Assembly: GCA_009760885.1 (NCBI GenBank)
Contig: CM019703.1
Location: forward strand, 12,756,459-12,820,458
DNA length: 64,000 nt
Origin: Achatina immaculata
Lineage: Eukaryota > Mollusca > Gastropoda > Stylommatophora > Achatinidae
Direction: 5' to 3'
Position 1 is the first letter of the stretch. Every line of letters starts with the position of its first letter. The notes under the pieces were generated by a model, which saw nothing but the letters and a program-made list of their open reading frames with translations, searched no databases and was not told the origin of the DNA. A program made the translations under genes and the position numbers. Of the stretch, positions 54,540 to 64,000 are shown one piece after another.

Positions 54540-54840
54540 AGTATGTGGCCCAGCCAATAGGCTAGGGAACAGGAAAATACTTCTGCAACACCTTAACCCA
54601 GCCAATAGGCTAGGAAAACAGGAAAATACTTCTGCAACACCTTAACCCAGCCAATAGGCTAAGGAAACAGGAAAATACTTCTGCAACACCTTAACCCAGC
54701 CAATAGGCTAGGGAAACAGGAAAATACTTCTGCAACACCTTAACCCAGCCAATAGGCTAGGGAAACAGGAAAATACTTCTGCAACACCTTAACCCAGCCA
54801 ATAGGCTAGGGAAACAGGAAAATACTTCTGCAACACCTTA
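54540..54840. repeat. 49-bp tandem repeat, ~6 copies
   Basis: Near-identical units of 'aacccagccaataggctagg' + 'gaaacaggaaaatacttctg' + 'caacacctt'. It contains CCAAT in every unit. Confidence 0.95.
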
Positions 54841-54844
54841 ACAA

Positions 54845-55435
54845 CAATCTTCTCAGAGACTTCACAAGGTCACTACGTGCTTACTGAATCTAAGCACAGT
54901 TAAGATTTCGTAACTTTACTCTGATTATTTTTCTTTAATATACGGGTACTTTATCAGCTTCTCTGAAGACAATCTTTAGGTGAGTGAAGTTAGTTGTGTT
55001 AGAAGTGGTTCATAACTTCTTGAGAATGATTATCGCTAGCCACGCTTTGTTGCATATGGACCATGAGTCATCCAGCTTAAACCCAGAAGAAAGTACTTTC
55101 TCGGAAGATAAGTGCATTTGTACGGGATACTGCAGAGGGGACCTGGGCATTACTCAGTTTTCTAGGAACCAAATCTTTCGGGTACTCGTTTTGTAAATAC
55201 TCATAGAATCGTTTCCAAGAATTATTGCCCTTGGTAAATCTGAGTGATGATTTACATATAAGACAAATGACAATTCCTTCATGCCTTTCCATATGTCTCC
55301 ATACAGAGTTACTAATAGATCTATTCAGAATTAGATATATATATATGTATATTAGATCTATTATCTACTGCTATTAGTTCACAATAAAAGACATCGAACC
55401 GCAGAGAAAGAGGTAAATCTATAAAGAGTAATTCA
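54845..55435. other. Unassigned
   Basis: 70-codon frames on both strands overlap at 54984-55292 without recognised motifs. Confidence 0.35.
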
Positions 55436-55437
55436 AG

Positions 55438-55505
55438 AGAGAGAGAGAGAGAGAGTGAATGAGAGTGAGTGAGACAGACAGACAGAGGGAGAGAGAGAGA
55501 GAGAT
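55438..55505. repeat. (GA)n microsatellite
   Basis: About 65 bp of GA with interruptions. Confidence 0.9.
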
Positions 55506-55796
55506 TACAGGCTTATAACAAGGACAGTTTTATGAGAGGATATTTTCATCAACGTTAACAAATAAAAATCAGCACATTTAATGACTGAATAGTACAGAAA
55601 TACGAGCATATGGCTTCTGCGGTTAAAATTATTCAGTACTTAATACTGAACAAAAAAAAAAAGTGGGGGAGGGGGCCTCTAATGTTTACTGTAAAAGGAA
55701 GGGGAACCCGAGAAAGGAACATCTGTGGAGTGACACGGGGCGATGACGGTATTATTTTGATGCCGCGACTTTCAAACAAAATCTCCCTTCATCAGA

Positions 55797-55868
55797 AGCC
55801 AGCCAAGTCTACACTATCGCCAGCCAAGTCTACACTATCGCCAGCCAAGTCTACACTATCGCCAGCCA
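55797..55868. repeat. 21-bp tandem repeat, 3+ copies
   Basis: Units of 'gccagccaagtctacactatc', in a 125-codon frame (55610-55987) as AKSTLSP heptads. The frame has no other support. Confidence 0.9.
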
Positions 55869-56118
55869 GCAAATGGTTCTATTCGTATTTGGGACCGGTT
55901 TCTTTTCTGTTTTTTAAAACGGTTAAAGTTGGTACTACTCGGTATCCGGAATCGGTTTACAGAAGCCGGGTACCCGCTTTTGGATAAAACAGAAGGAAGT
56001 GGTTTCTAATTCGGTTCCTTGCCCTGTCTACAACAGACTGACGGTTGTCCTTCCGAGTGTAGAGGTCTGTGAATACAGTGACTAGGCTAACCAGATATAA
56101 CCATGTTAAACTCTAGAT

Positions 56119-56226
56119 CAGTGGTTCCCAATTAACAAAAGTCCGCGGACCCCCTGCTGTTTCAAAATCCAGGCCACAGACCCCCATACTTTGGAACGTC
56201 CGCGAACCAGCAATTGGGAACCACTG
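56119..56226. mobile_element. hAT-type MITE, complete
   Basis: 108 bp with perfect terminal inverted repeats CAGTGGTTCCCAATT / AATTGGGAACCACTG and inner pairing of 'gtccgcggac' with 'gtccgcg'. It is flanked by the 8-bp sites ctctagat and atctagat (7 of 8 match), the size made by hAT transposases. No coding capacity. Confidence 0.88.
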
Positions 56227-56239
56227 ATCTAGATCCACA

Positions 56240-57000
56240 GAAAGTAGATGGCCCAGATGATCAGTGCAGGTAGATACTGCATGTTGTACACTGCCAGCAG
56301 TGCCTAACCTGTAGATCTTGAGGTTAGACGAATTGGCCTCTGTTGAAAAAAACCAAGATGGCGTGTGTGATCAGCGTCAGCGTTGGTCAAACAACGGTAT
56401 CGGCTAAACGAGGATTAATATAACAGACGTGGCCTCGGTTGATGAATCCAGAAAGCATTCTCAGATCGGCACGTTGAATGAAGCTGACACTAAGTAAATG
56501 ATGAAGAGTTTACACAGCAGTGGGAAGTGGTGGCGTACTGCGTGAGAACACCGTACAACAGAACTGCCTCCTAGGTGATTTACAACGCTTGATCACTACA
56601 CGTGTTCCACACGCAAACTTAGATGCTGGTAGCTTGTGTAAATGTCTCCTCGGAGCCTCTCAAGTATCTACGTATATAAATATACTATTTACAGATAAGG
56701 TTTGTGTATGTATCTACGTGATAACTTGCACGTGTCTGTCGTACATAGCTGCCGTGCTTAAAACTAGACCAACTTGCCCCCCTCCCCTCTCTCTCTCTCT
56801 TTGTTCTTGGCAAGGCATGAATCGGAACCTACGACATGCACAAAAGAAAAGCTGCTTATCGGAAGATAATGTAACCACAACCTTCATCTACTCCGACTGC
56901 TACATGTTAAGCTTGGCCCTGGTGTCTACACGCAACATCTTGGACTCCTAAATCTCAGCCTCGCCACCACAGAACGACTACAAGTTTATTTTTAAATATA
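56240..57000. other. Unassigned
   Basis: The 143-codon frame at 56520-56951 begins with GTG, includes a CT-repeat segment, and has no domain. Probably non-coding. Confidence 0.4.
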
Positions 57001-57002
57001 TA

Positions 57003-57440
57003 TTTATATATCTTATATCTTATATCCTTCCCGTGCCGTTAGACATCACATAGGGCTCGCAAAGTAGTTCGCCAATTTTTCCTGTCTTCGGCGAGTCTTT
57101 CAACCTCATCAAAGGATTTTATGCCTGTTAATTTGGCCTCTCTTAACAATGTCCTCTTCAGAGTTTCACGCGGTCTGTCTCTTTTTCTTTGGCCTGTTGT
57201 GTTCCACTTGATAGCTTGTTTTGGGATTCTCTGATCATTTCTTCTCATCAAGTGACCAACATATGTTCATCTCCTTTTCCTGATCACCCATGAGACTGGT
57301 TGTTGTTCAGCCATCTGTCTTATCTCTGCATTGTTCTTGAATTCATTCCACTTGATGCCGAGTATTTTTCTTAGGCATTTGTTTTCAAAAGAGTCTAATC
57401 TATGTTCTATGTATTTAGTTGTTTTCTTTTTCTAATTTCT
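57003..57440 (-). pseudogene. RTE-like LINE family C, 3' part (C2)
   Basis: The minus strand carries MMRRNDQRIPKQAIKWNTTG, RPRETLKRTLLREAKLTGIK and RTTLRALCDV, with degenerate upstream sequence to the 'ENKCLRKI' region. The tail is TATATCTTATATCT at 57003-57022. Confidence 0.8.
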
Positions 57441-57456
57441 TTTCTATTTCTTTAGT

Positions 57457-57533
<77 letters not shown>
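57457..57533. repeat. (TA)n microsatellite
   Basis: About 38 TA dinucleotides at the 5' edge of LINE copy C2. Confidence 0.95.
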
Positions 57534-57536
<3 letters not shown>

Positions 57537-57829
57537 TTACCACTTAATTATCAGGTAACTATTTTAACGTGAAATTTAACTCCATTCACTTCACGTGTTA
57601 GAATGAAAACAACGTTTGCTGGAAAAATTAGGTATATATTGTTTCAGAACCATATATTTCGTCTCTAGCGTTCAGATTGTACTTTCTGTAGATTGTGGAG
57701 CCACGAAGTCGTACAATCTCTGTACAAAATAAGAAGAAAAAACCCCCATTCCTGTCCTCCAACATAGCCATGATAGTATATGGCATCACTGCTTATATTT
57801 TCCTTGATCTATCGGCACTCTAGAGGATG

Positions 57830-57966
57830 ACGCTTAGCCACATTTCCTTCCTCAGCACCAGAAGAAGTCAGGTACCTATTTGTACACCCGCGTGACTGGA
57901 GCGCCTCCGGCCAGACTTGAATCATCGACCTGGGCAGTGAAATGCTACGCCACTCACGTGCCCACA
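57830..57966 (-). mobile_element. SINE-1, 5' half
   Basis: Minus strand: 'gggcacgtgagtggcgtagc', B-box-like 'gattcaagtctggccggagg', 'cgctccagtcacgcgggtgt', 'aataggtacctgacttcttc'. Same family as the copies at 60174 and 62914; the 3' part is lost. Confidence 0.7.
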
Positions 57967-57974
57967 TTATAGAC

Positions 57975-58375
57975 AAATCATCATCATCAGGTGCCGTGCC
58001 GACTGGCGTTGGCTGTTATGCTTCTCCAGAGTACACGATCCTTCATGCAGGTTATCAGCTCAGTTGGTGATCTCCTCTCACACCATCCCGTCAGACTGTC
58101 CAGTATCATTTCTTTTGGTCTTCCTCTTGATCTTCTTCCTTCTATTTTTCCTGTTGTTTTATAATATTTTCAATGCCCCCTCTTCTCATTGCATGTCCTA
58201 TGAAAGTACATTGTCTCTCTCTTATCTTTTTGACAAGGTTTTTTTGTCTCTCCAGCTCTTCTCATACATTCTTCATTAGTTATTTTTGCTGTCCAGGGGA
58301 TTCGCAACATTCTTCTAATAAACCACATTCTGCTGCTTCTAATGATTTTTGTGCAGACTTGCCTATAAATATTAT
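57975..58375 (-). pseudogene. RTE-like LINE family A, C-terminal fragment (A3)
   Basis: Minus strand: SRMWFIRRMLRIPWTAKITN, EECMRRAGETKKPCQKDKRE, TMYFHRTCNEKRGH, then in another frame the GRPKEMILDSLTGWCERRSP-like segment. It ends at CATCATCATCAGG (57979). Very similar to copy A2 but truncated earlier. Confidence 0.82.
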
Positions 58376-58637
58376 AAATAAATATTAGAGAGAGAAAGCA
58401 GCAGCATAACTGTGAACTAAAGTAATGTTTGAAACAGGCTGGTGTCTTGATCATGACTGTGAAGCCTTTTAAGTCGTTTACGTGTAACAAGTGTTCAGAT
58501 GATTCCACTGACATAGTTCAACTTTATAAACATAAAAAAACTGAGTCGTAAGATAAATGCGTCAGTAGCATTCTCAAGAAAGAAGTTACGAGTAAGCATT
58601 TAACATTGCCCGCATTTGTTTTGCTTTTTTTTTTTTA

Positions 58638-59655
58638 GCGAAATCTTACATCTTACATTCTTCCCGCGCCGTTAAACATCAAATAAGGATTGGATGGTAG
58701 TTCGCCAAGTTTTCCTGTTTTTGGTGAGCTTTTCAACTTCATCAAGGGATTTCATGCCTACTAATTTTGCCTCTCTTAACAATGTCCTCTTTAGAGTTTC
58801 ACGTGGTCGACCTCTTTCTTCGGCCTGCTGTGTACCACTTGATAGCTTGTTTTGGGATTCTCTTCTCATCACGTGACCGATATGTCCCTCCTTTTTCTGA
58901 TCACCCATGAGACAGGTTGTTGTTTGCTCATCTGCCTTATCTCTGTATTGTTCTTGAATTCGTTTCACTTTAGACAAAATATTTTCTTTAGGCATTTGTT
59001 TTCAAAAGAGTCTAGTTTCTTGTCTATTTCTTTAGCTGTTTTCCAGCTTTCGCATGCATAAATGAGGGTGGATATTACATTTGAATTGAATAATCTTAGC
59101 TTGGTTTTTGTGCTTATAACTTTTGAGTGCCATATATTCTCAAGATTCTTGAAGCTCAATGCTGCTTTTGCAATTCTAACTCTAACTTCCTTTCTAGTGT
59201 CACCATCCTGATCTATGTAGCTGTCGAGGTATGCATATTGGTTGACTTCTTCAACAGCTGTTCCTTCTACGTACAAATTTTTCTTTCTTGATTAATGGGA
59301 AGTTTCATTATTTTTTGTGTGTAGTTAATTTCAAACCCTATTTTGCTAGCTAATTTTTTTTTCTTGCATTGAATTCACATTGTCACTGACAAGAGTTACA
59401 TCATCTGCAAAATCAAGATCTTCTAATTGGGTCCCATGCACCAAAACAATGCCTGTTTTACCTGTGCAACATTGATTTCATGAATGAAGTCTATGGCAGT
59501 TCCAAAAAGTAAGGTAGATAGTATACATCCTGGTTTCACGCCTGTTTCAATCTAGAACCATTCGCTCATTTCTTCTTCTGTGTTGACTGCACAAACATAT
59601 CTGTTGTAGAGATCCTTAATGATGTTGACAATTTTAGATGGTATTATACTTTGCG
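58638..59655 (-). pseudogene. RTE-like LINE family C, RT palm to 3' end (C3)
   Basis: Longest family C copy. Minus strand: degenerate ETGVKPGCILSTLLFGTAID, then the intact RT catalytic box LEDLDFADDVTLVSDN (FADD at 59400-59411), then YAYLDSYIDQDGDTRKEV, STLIYACESWKTAKEIDKKL, RGRPRETLKRTLLREAKLVG and RTTIQSLFDV. Several frameshifts and stops (for example near 59275 and 58965) make it inactive. The tail is TTACATCTTACAT. Confidence 0.85.
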
Positions 59656-59659
59656 AAAT

Positions 59660-60170
59660 AGAGGGGGGTGGGGGATAGCACAAATGTGTACTAGCCATAG
59701 TAATTTTGAATATAACAAACCTGCGAAGCAAGTTCTTACAAAACAGCTTTTTTCATGTAAAACTTCAACGGAACAATTAATTCTTTAACTTCTCCATAAG
59801 ACTCTACGACAACAACTCCGTATGACTCCTTAATAGAAGTGGCTGCGTCGTACAAAACTATACTCCCATGTCACCTTCAAAGATATTTCAAGTATCTGTC
59901 AGAAGCGTAAAGTTATAAACTTCTCCAGACAGTCATTTAATGAGTCTTACTTCCAGGGACATGTATCTCTAGGTGACAGACAGGTCCTGCTAAAAGTCCA
60001 CTTCTTTTGGTTTACCGAAAATCTTCAGAAAAGAGATTGCTCGGCAAGAAAACCAGAGATGAACACACCTGACGGAAGTTATATATCTCTTCTTGAAAGC
60101 GCTGCCTAGTATAAGCTGTTCACGGGCCAGGTTGCCTAATGTTTTACTTGTTAATCAAGGTAAATCTGAA
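59660..60170. other. Unassigned
   Basis: No recognised feature apart from a G-rich run near 59665. Confidence 0.4.
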
Positions 60171-60173
60171 TAG

Positions 60174-60445
60174 GGCGCCGGAGTAGCGAAGGGGTTAGTG
60201 CACAAGTCTTCCATGGAAGAGTTGATTATGCAAGTTCGGCTAAAGGAGCCCCAGTTGTAGAAAGATACCTAACTCTTTGAGCTGATGGATGTACTCCAGG
60301 CTTGATGCTGACCACATCACCCTCGACCGTGCCGACAGGTCAAGGAAAGTGTGGAACACCATATCTTCTAAATGACTCAGTCGCATAATAGGACCCACAT
60401 ATTTCTTTTCACATTTACAGAGGACCCATACATTCGTCACCGAGT
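60174..60445 (+). mobile_element. SINE-1, diverged full-length copy
   Basis: Head 'gggcgccggagtagcgaagg' with A-box-like 'ggttagtgcacaag', a degraded B-box ('gcaagttcggct'), then 'ggagccccagttgtagaaag', 'gatgctgaccacatcaccct' and 'gccgacaggtcaaggaaagt', in the same order as the intact copy at 62914. Confidence 0.75.
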
Positions 60446-60449
60446 TCTA

Positions 60450-61185
60450 GCTATAACAACATCATCACCAACTGCTTCAGCTCCAGAAGAACAGTCTATT
60501 TTGTAGCATGATACCACTGACAACACTGGCCAGTGAATGAGTACTGTATATCAGAGCAAGGGCAGAAATGGTGATGACTGCCATTGTTTATAATGTGACA
60601 CTACTTAACCTTCAACCTTCAGTCCGTGTTTTGTTTCAGTTGAATGCGATCTAAATGCACTGCGGTGCGGAGAAACTCTCTGTGAAAATGTAAATATGAT
60701 TTACGTCCACAGTAAATATACTTCACAGCATTTACTCGTATTGGCAATTTAAATTTTACGGGACGCGGCGTAATTATTTTTTTTTTCTTTTTTCTTTTCC
60801 TTTGTATTTTTGTCTTTTCTTTTCTGAAGCTAAATAACCAAATTAAATGTCATGAAGGTGGCACTAAAGTACACCGAGGAACTGAAAGTACGGAAGCCCA
60901 TTCACGCATGTTCTGTTAGATTGTTTTGTTTGTTTCACCCGAACTGCCAAAGCTATTGTGAACTCAAATTTCAGCGAACGTTTATTTGCATAGTAGGTAC
61001 AAATAAAGTTTTGTTGTGTTTTGTGTTTATCTCGTCTGATATAAAGGCTCCGATTTAGTGGTGGAGGTGGTTTGTTGGGGGGGGGGGGGGGGTAATCAAG
61101 TAATTTTGTGCAGTTAAAATGCGTACACACAGTCATCATCATCGTCGTCGTCGTCGTCAATATCAACATCATCATGTGCCTCCTC
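60450..61185. other. Unassigned; poly(G) and ATC/GTC repeats at the end
   Basis: G16 at 61077-61092. An ATC/GTC triplet run at 61132-61175 followed by 'atgtgcctcctctcttcaga' may be another RTE-type tail. Confidence 0.4.
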
Positions 61186-61254
61186 TCTTCAGATAAGGCT
61201 GGAAATTACGAGCATTAAACTTGCTCTTGTTTCATCCTTGCCAGTCGCTTCTTT

Positions 61255-63420
61255 TACAACATATCTAACAAATAATGACACATTTCTACAACAATGCAGC
61301 CCTGATCTAACATTATTATTATCATTTAATGACACTGAGACATTTCTGCAACGATATTGCTCTGGTCTAACAGATAATGATACATTTCTACAATAATACA
61401 TAGCACTGATCTAACAGACAATGATGCATTTCTACAACAATATAGCCCTCGTCTAAAAGACAATGCCACATTTCAACAATATAGCCCTCGTCTAACAGAC
61501 AATGATGCATTTCTACAACAATATAGCCCTCGTCTAACAGACAATGAGACATTTCTACAATAATACAGCCCTGGTCTAACAGATAATGATACATTTCCAC
61601 AACAATATAGCCCTCATCACACACAAAATACTAATAATACTAAAATGAATACACTGTGGCAGGGATTCCTATGCAGGATATCCGTACCCCTGGGGCGCAT
61701 GGGAACAAAATAGTGGGCGGGATTCGATCACTCAACAGTTTTCTTTTCTTTCTTTGAAAGATTAGGGCTCTCTTTCACCTGTTCTGCTCCTAGCTGTTTA
61801 TATGCAAAGTAGCACCAAGCTAATTACATCATTTTTTTACATCATGCTGCAACTTAATATGACTGGTGATAATGATGATTTGGACAGTCTGGTGAAGGGG
61901 AACGCAGACATGTCAGACAATTAACCGGGGTTCTGTAATTATTAACAAAAAAAAAAAGGAACACAGAACCCTTGCAATGTATTCTTATAAACGTAAAGAC
62001 CCAAACCGTGGTACAGGAGTCTACGCAGTGTTGCTTTTGTAGGAATTTTAAATAGTCGCGTCACATAAACATAGATTTTTAGTGACACGTTAAAAAAAAC
62101 ATGAGAAACAGTGTCTACCAGGGACGATAAACCGGACAGAATGGTAACAAGGGGGCAGTGGTGTGGACTAGGCCTGTAGGGGCAGTGCTGGGTAGAAGGT
62201 TTTGGGAATGTATATCCAGACAGAGAGACGGTACAGCGGCGGAACGGTCACACTCCACCCGCGACCCTGTCTTCCCCCCCCCCCCCCTTTCCTCCAATGG
62301 AATAACCCCATGCGCCTCTGACTAATCTGACTTGTTTTGACCGCCTGTTTGTCAGACATAATAATATTGACCATGTCTGATCCACCAGTTCCAGAGACTA
62401 TGTCCTTCTCTACAACACTCATCTCCCTTCTTGGATCGCAGTCTGAACCAGTTGTGGGAAACATACAGTAATGACCGTCGGTAGTATATGTAGGAGTAAG
62501 GACAGATTATTAAAACTAAGTTTGTTTTCAACACCAGAAGCAAGTGAAAAAAAAAAAGAACAACAAATACATAAGATCAGTGACGTGTCGGCAACTACTA
62601 ACTGTCTGACATATCTTCGTTACCCCCCCCCCCCCCCTTCACCAGACTGTCCAAATCATCATTATCACCAGTCGTATTAAGTTGCAGCATGATGTAAAAA
62701 AATTATGTAATTGGCTTGGTGCTACTTTGCATATAAACAGCTAGGAACAGAACAGGTGAAAGAGAGCCCTAATCTTTCAAAGAAAGAAAAGAACACTGTT
62801 GAGGGACCGAATCCCGCCCACTGTTTTGTTCCCATGCGCCCCAGGGGTACGCATATCCTGCATAGGAATCCCTGCCACAATGTATTCATTTTATTATTAT
62901 TTTTATTTTAATTGGGCGTCTGACTGACGAAGTGGTTAGTGCACTGGTCTCTCATGGCGAAGGTCGGAGGTTCGAATCCGGCCGGAGGCGCCCCAGTCAC
63001 CCAGCTGTAGAAATGGGTACCCGACTTCTTCTGGAGTTGGGGAAGGAAAGGCGGCCAGGCGTGATACTGACCATATCACTCTCTAGTGTGCTGACAGGTC
63101 AAGGAAAATATGAGCACTAACACCATATCCGTATATGTCTCTAAGGCATGAGAGGATTACCTTTACCTTATTATTATTATTATTATTATTATTATCATTT
63201 GTGATGAGGGCTATATTGTTGTAGAAATGTATCATTATCTGTTACACCAGGGCTATATTATTGTAGATATGTCTCATTGTCTGTTAGACGAGGGGTATAT
63301 TGTTGCAGAAATGTATCGTTGTCTTTCAGACGACGAGGGCTATGTTGTTGTAGAAATGTCTCATTGTCTGTTAGATCAGGGCTATACTGTTGTATAAATG
63401 TGTCTCATTATCTGTTCTAG
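61255..63420. mobile_element. Foldback-like element with long inverted arms
   Basis: The left arm (61255 to about 61935) and right arm (about 62600-63420, including an inserted SINE) are inverted copies. Each arm has an outer array of 42-bp repeats (~8 left, ~5 right; unit 'agccctcgtctaacagacaa' plus 'tgatgcatttctacaacaat'). Next comes a ~270-bp unique segment ('ggcagggattcctatgcagg', 'tgtttatatgcaaagtagca', 'ttgcagcatgatgt' on one or other strand) and an inner part ending near 'gacatgtcagacaatta'. About 660 bp of spacer carries no recognisable gene. Long arms containing tandem repeats are the hallmark of foldback/Galileo-type DNA elements, but no transposase is present, so the class is inferred. 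Confidence 0.8.
62914..63170 (+). mobile_element. SINE-1, intact copy inside the foldback arm
   Basis: A-box TGGTTAGTGCACTGG (62933-62947) and perfect B-box GGTTCGAATCC (62969-62979) at tRNA-like spacing. Then the body follows: 'cgccccagtcacccagctgt', 'aaatgggtacccgacttctt', 'gcggccaggcgtgatactga', and 'ggattacctttacctta'. It interrupts the arm at an ATT-rich site, with ATT repeats on both sides acting as target duplication or tail. Confidence 0.85.
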
Positions 63421-63424
63421 GCCC

Positions 63425-64000
63425 CCAACTCTGAGTAAAATCGGTACCGACTGATACAGTGTAAACAGGGGATGTGAGAGAATTTTAATCGGTCGGGATT
63501 TTGTACATTGAGCACATAGGAAGGTGCCAACGGATCGGAGGAGATTATGTTCTCGTTTAAGCACGAATGAGCATGTTATTCGTCGGTGGGTATACATATA
63601 TATATGTGTGTGTGTGTGTGTGTGTTTGTTCGGTTTAGTTATGATTTATATTCTGTGATGTGAACGAGTGCAATGTGTGCTGTGGATCCCTCTGATCCAT
63701 CCCGACCCACTCAGGTATAGTGTTGATCGATAAAAGATACGTGAATAATCATAGTTCTTTTTTATACAAGTATATATATATATATGTATATATGTTTTAT
63801 GTAAGATTTTGATATTTTGCTAGTGTGCATTGATAGTTTTTATGTGTACTAATTTTATGCATTTTAAATTTTATGTGTATATGCATGTGTTTATATTTTC
63901 ATGGCAATAGTTCATTTCTGTTATAAGTAGACAAATAATCATTACAGACATTGTTCGCAATTTATGTAATGGACAATTTGGCTTCATCACATTAAACCCA
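63425..64000. other. Unassigned, with TG and TA microsatellites
   Basis: Short (TG)n at 63603-63625 and (TA)n at 63770-63790. No gene recognised. Confidence 0.4.

Noticed and set aside
55610..55987. 125-codon frame with AKSTLSP heptads
   Set aside because: The repeat part is a 21-bp tandem array, and the remainder has no recognised homology.
56520..56951. 143-codon open frame
   Set aside because: Starts at GTG, crosses a CT repeat, and shows no domain or splice context.
62914..62995. Possible tRNA gene with good A and B boxes
   Set aside because: No acceptor-stem pairing; the boxes head a SINE with a conserved body seen in other copies.

Overview
This window looks like nuclear DNA from an invertebrate animal. 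Its mix of RTE-like LINEs, tRNA-derived SINEs, a Penelope-like retroelement and hAT-type MITEs is typical of lophotrochozoans, and a mollusc is plausible, but no single-copy marker settles this. There are no operons, bacterial ribosome sites, rRNA genes or credible CRISPR arrays. Most long reading frames are produced by tandem repeats whose period is a multiple of three. Only two short stretches look like possible host exons: 36700-36862, with good splice signals, and a weaker frame at 39107-39340.

The window is a layered graveyard of transposable elements and minisatellites. At 0-10 kb there are LINE fragments, one SINE, two copies of an uncharacterised repeat called Z here, and a 24-bp minisatellite. 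From 10.4-12.9 kb a truncated palindromic tRNA-like element (P) runs straight into a 2.3-kb array of 27-bp units. From 13-16.4 kb there are RTE-like LINE fragments of two families (B and C). At 16.7-19.7 kb lies the best preserved mobile element: a Penelope-like retroelement with RT and GIY-YIG domains, about 240-bp inverted pLTRs and a perfect 15-bp target duplication. It appears 5'-truncated.

From 19.8-31 kb there are more Z and P copies, a 700-bp CT tract, a SINE and arrays of 66-bp and 17-bp units. From 32-34.4 kb RTE-like fragments abut the 3' end of an L2/CR1-like LINE. The 34-49 kb stretch is mostly unassigned AT-rich DNA broken by minisatellites, one of them carrying heat-shock-element-like motifs. 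From 49.6-51.6 kb four LINE 3' fragments of different families lie head to tail. From 53-60 kb there are SINEs, a clean hAT MITE and long family C LINE copies. At 61.2-63.4 kb there is a large inverted-repeat (foldback-like) element whose arms contain 42-bp tandem repeats and whose right arm holds an inserted SINE.

The main theme is that ends of mobile elements seem to seed tandem arrays. RTE family A ends in ATG/ATC repeats, family B in GAAT repeats, family C in TATATCT-like repeats, the L2-like family in TTCG/TTCA repeats, and Z in GAA repeats. The 27-bp and 40-bp minisatellites begin at the ends of P and Z copies. All family names (A, B, C, D, Z, P, SINE-1, SINE-2) are local labels. Assignments come from reading conserved peptide and nucleotide motifs by eye, and boundaries are approximate to tens of bases unless stated as exact.
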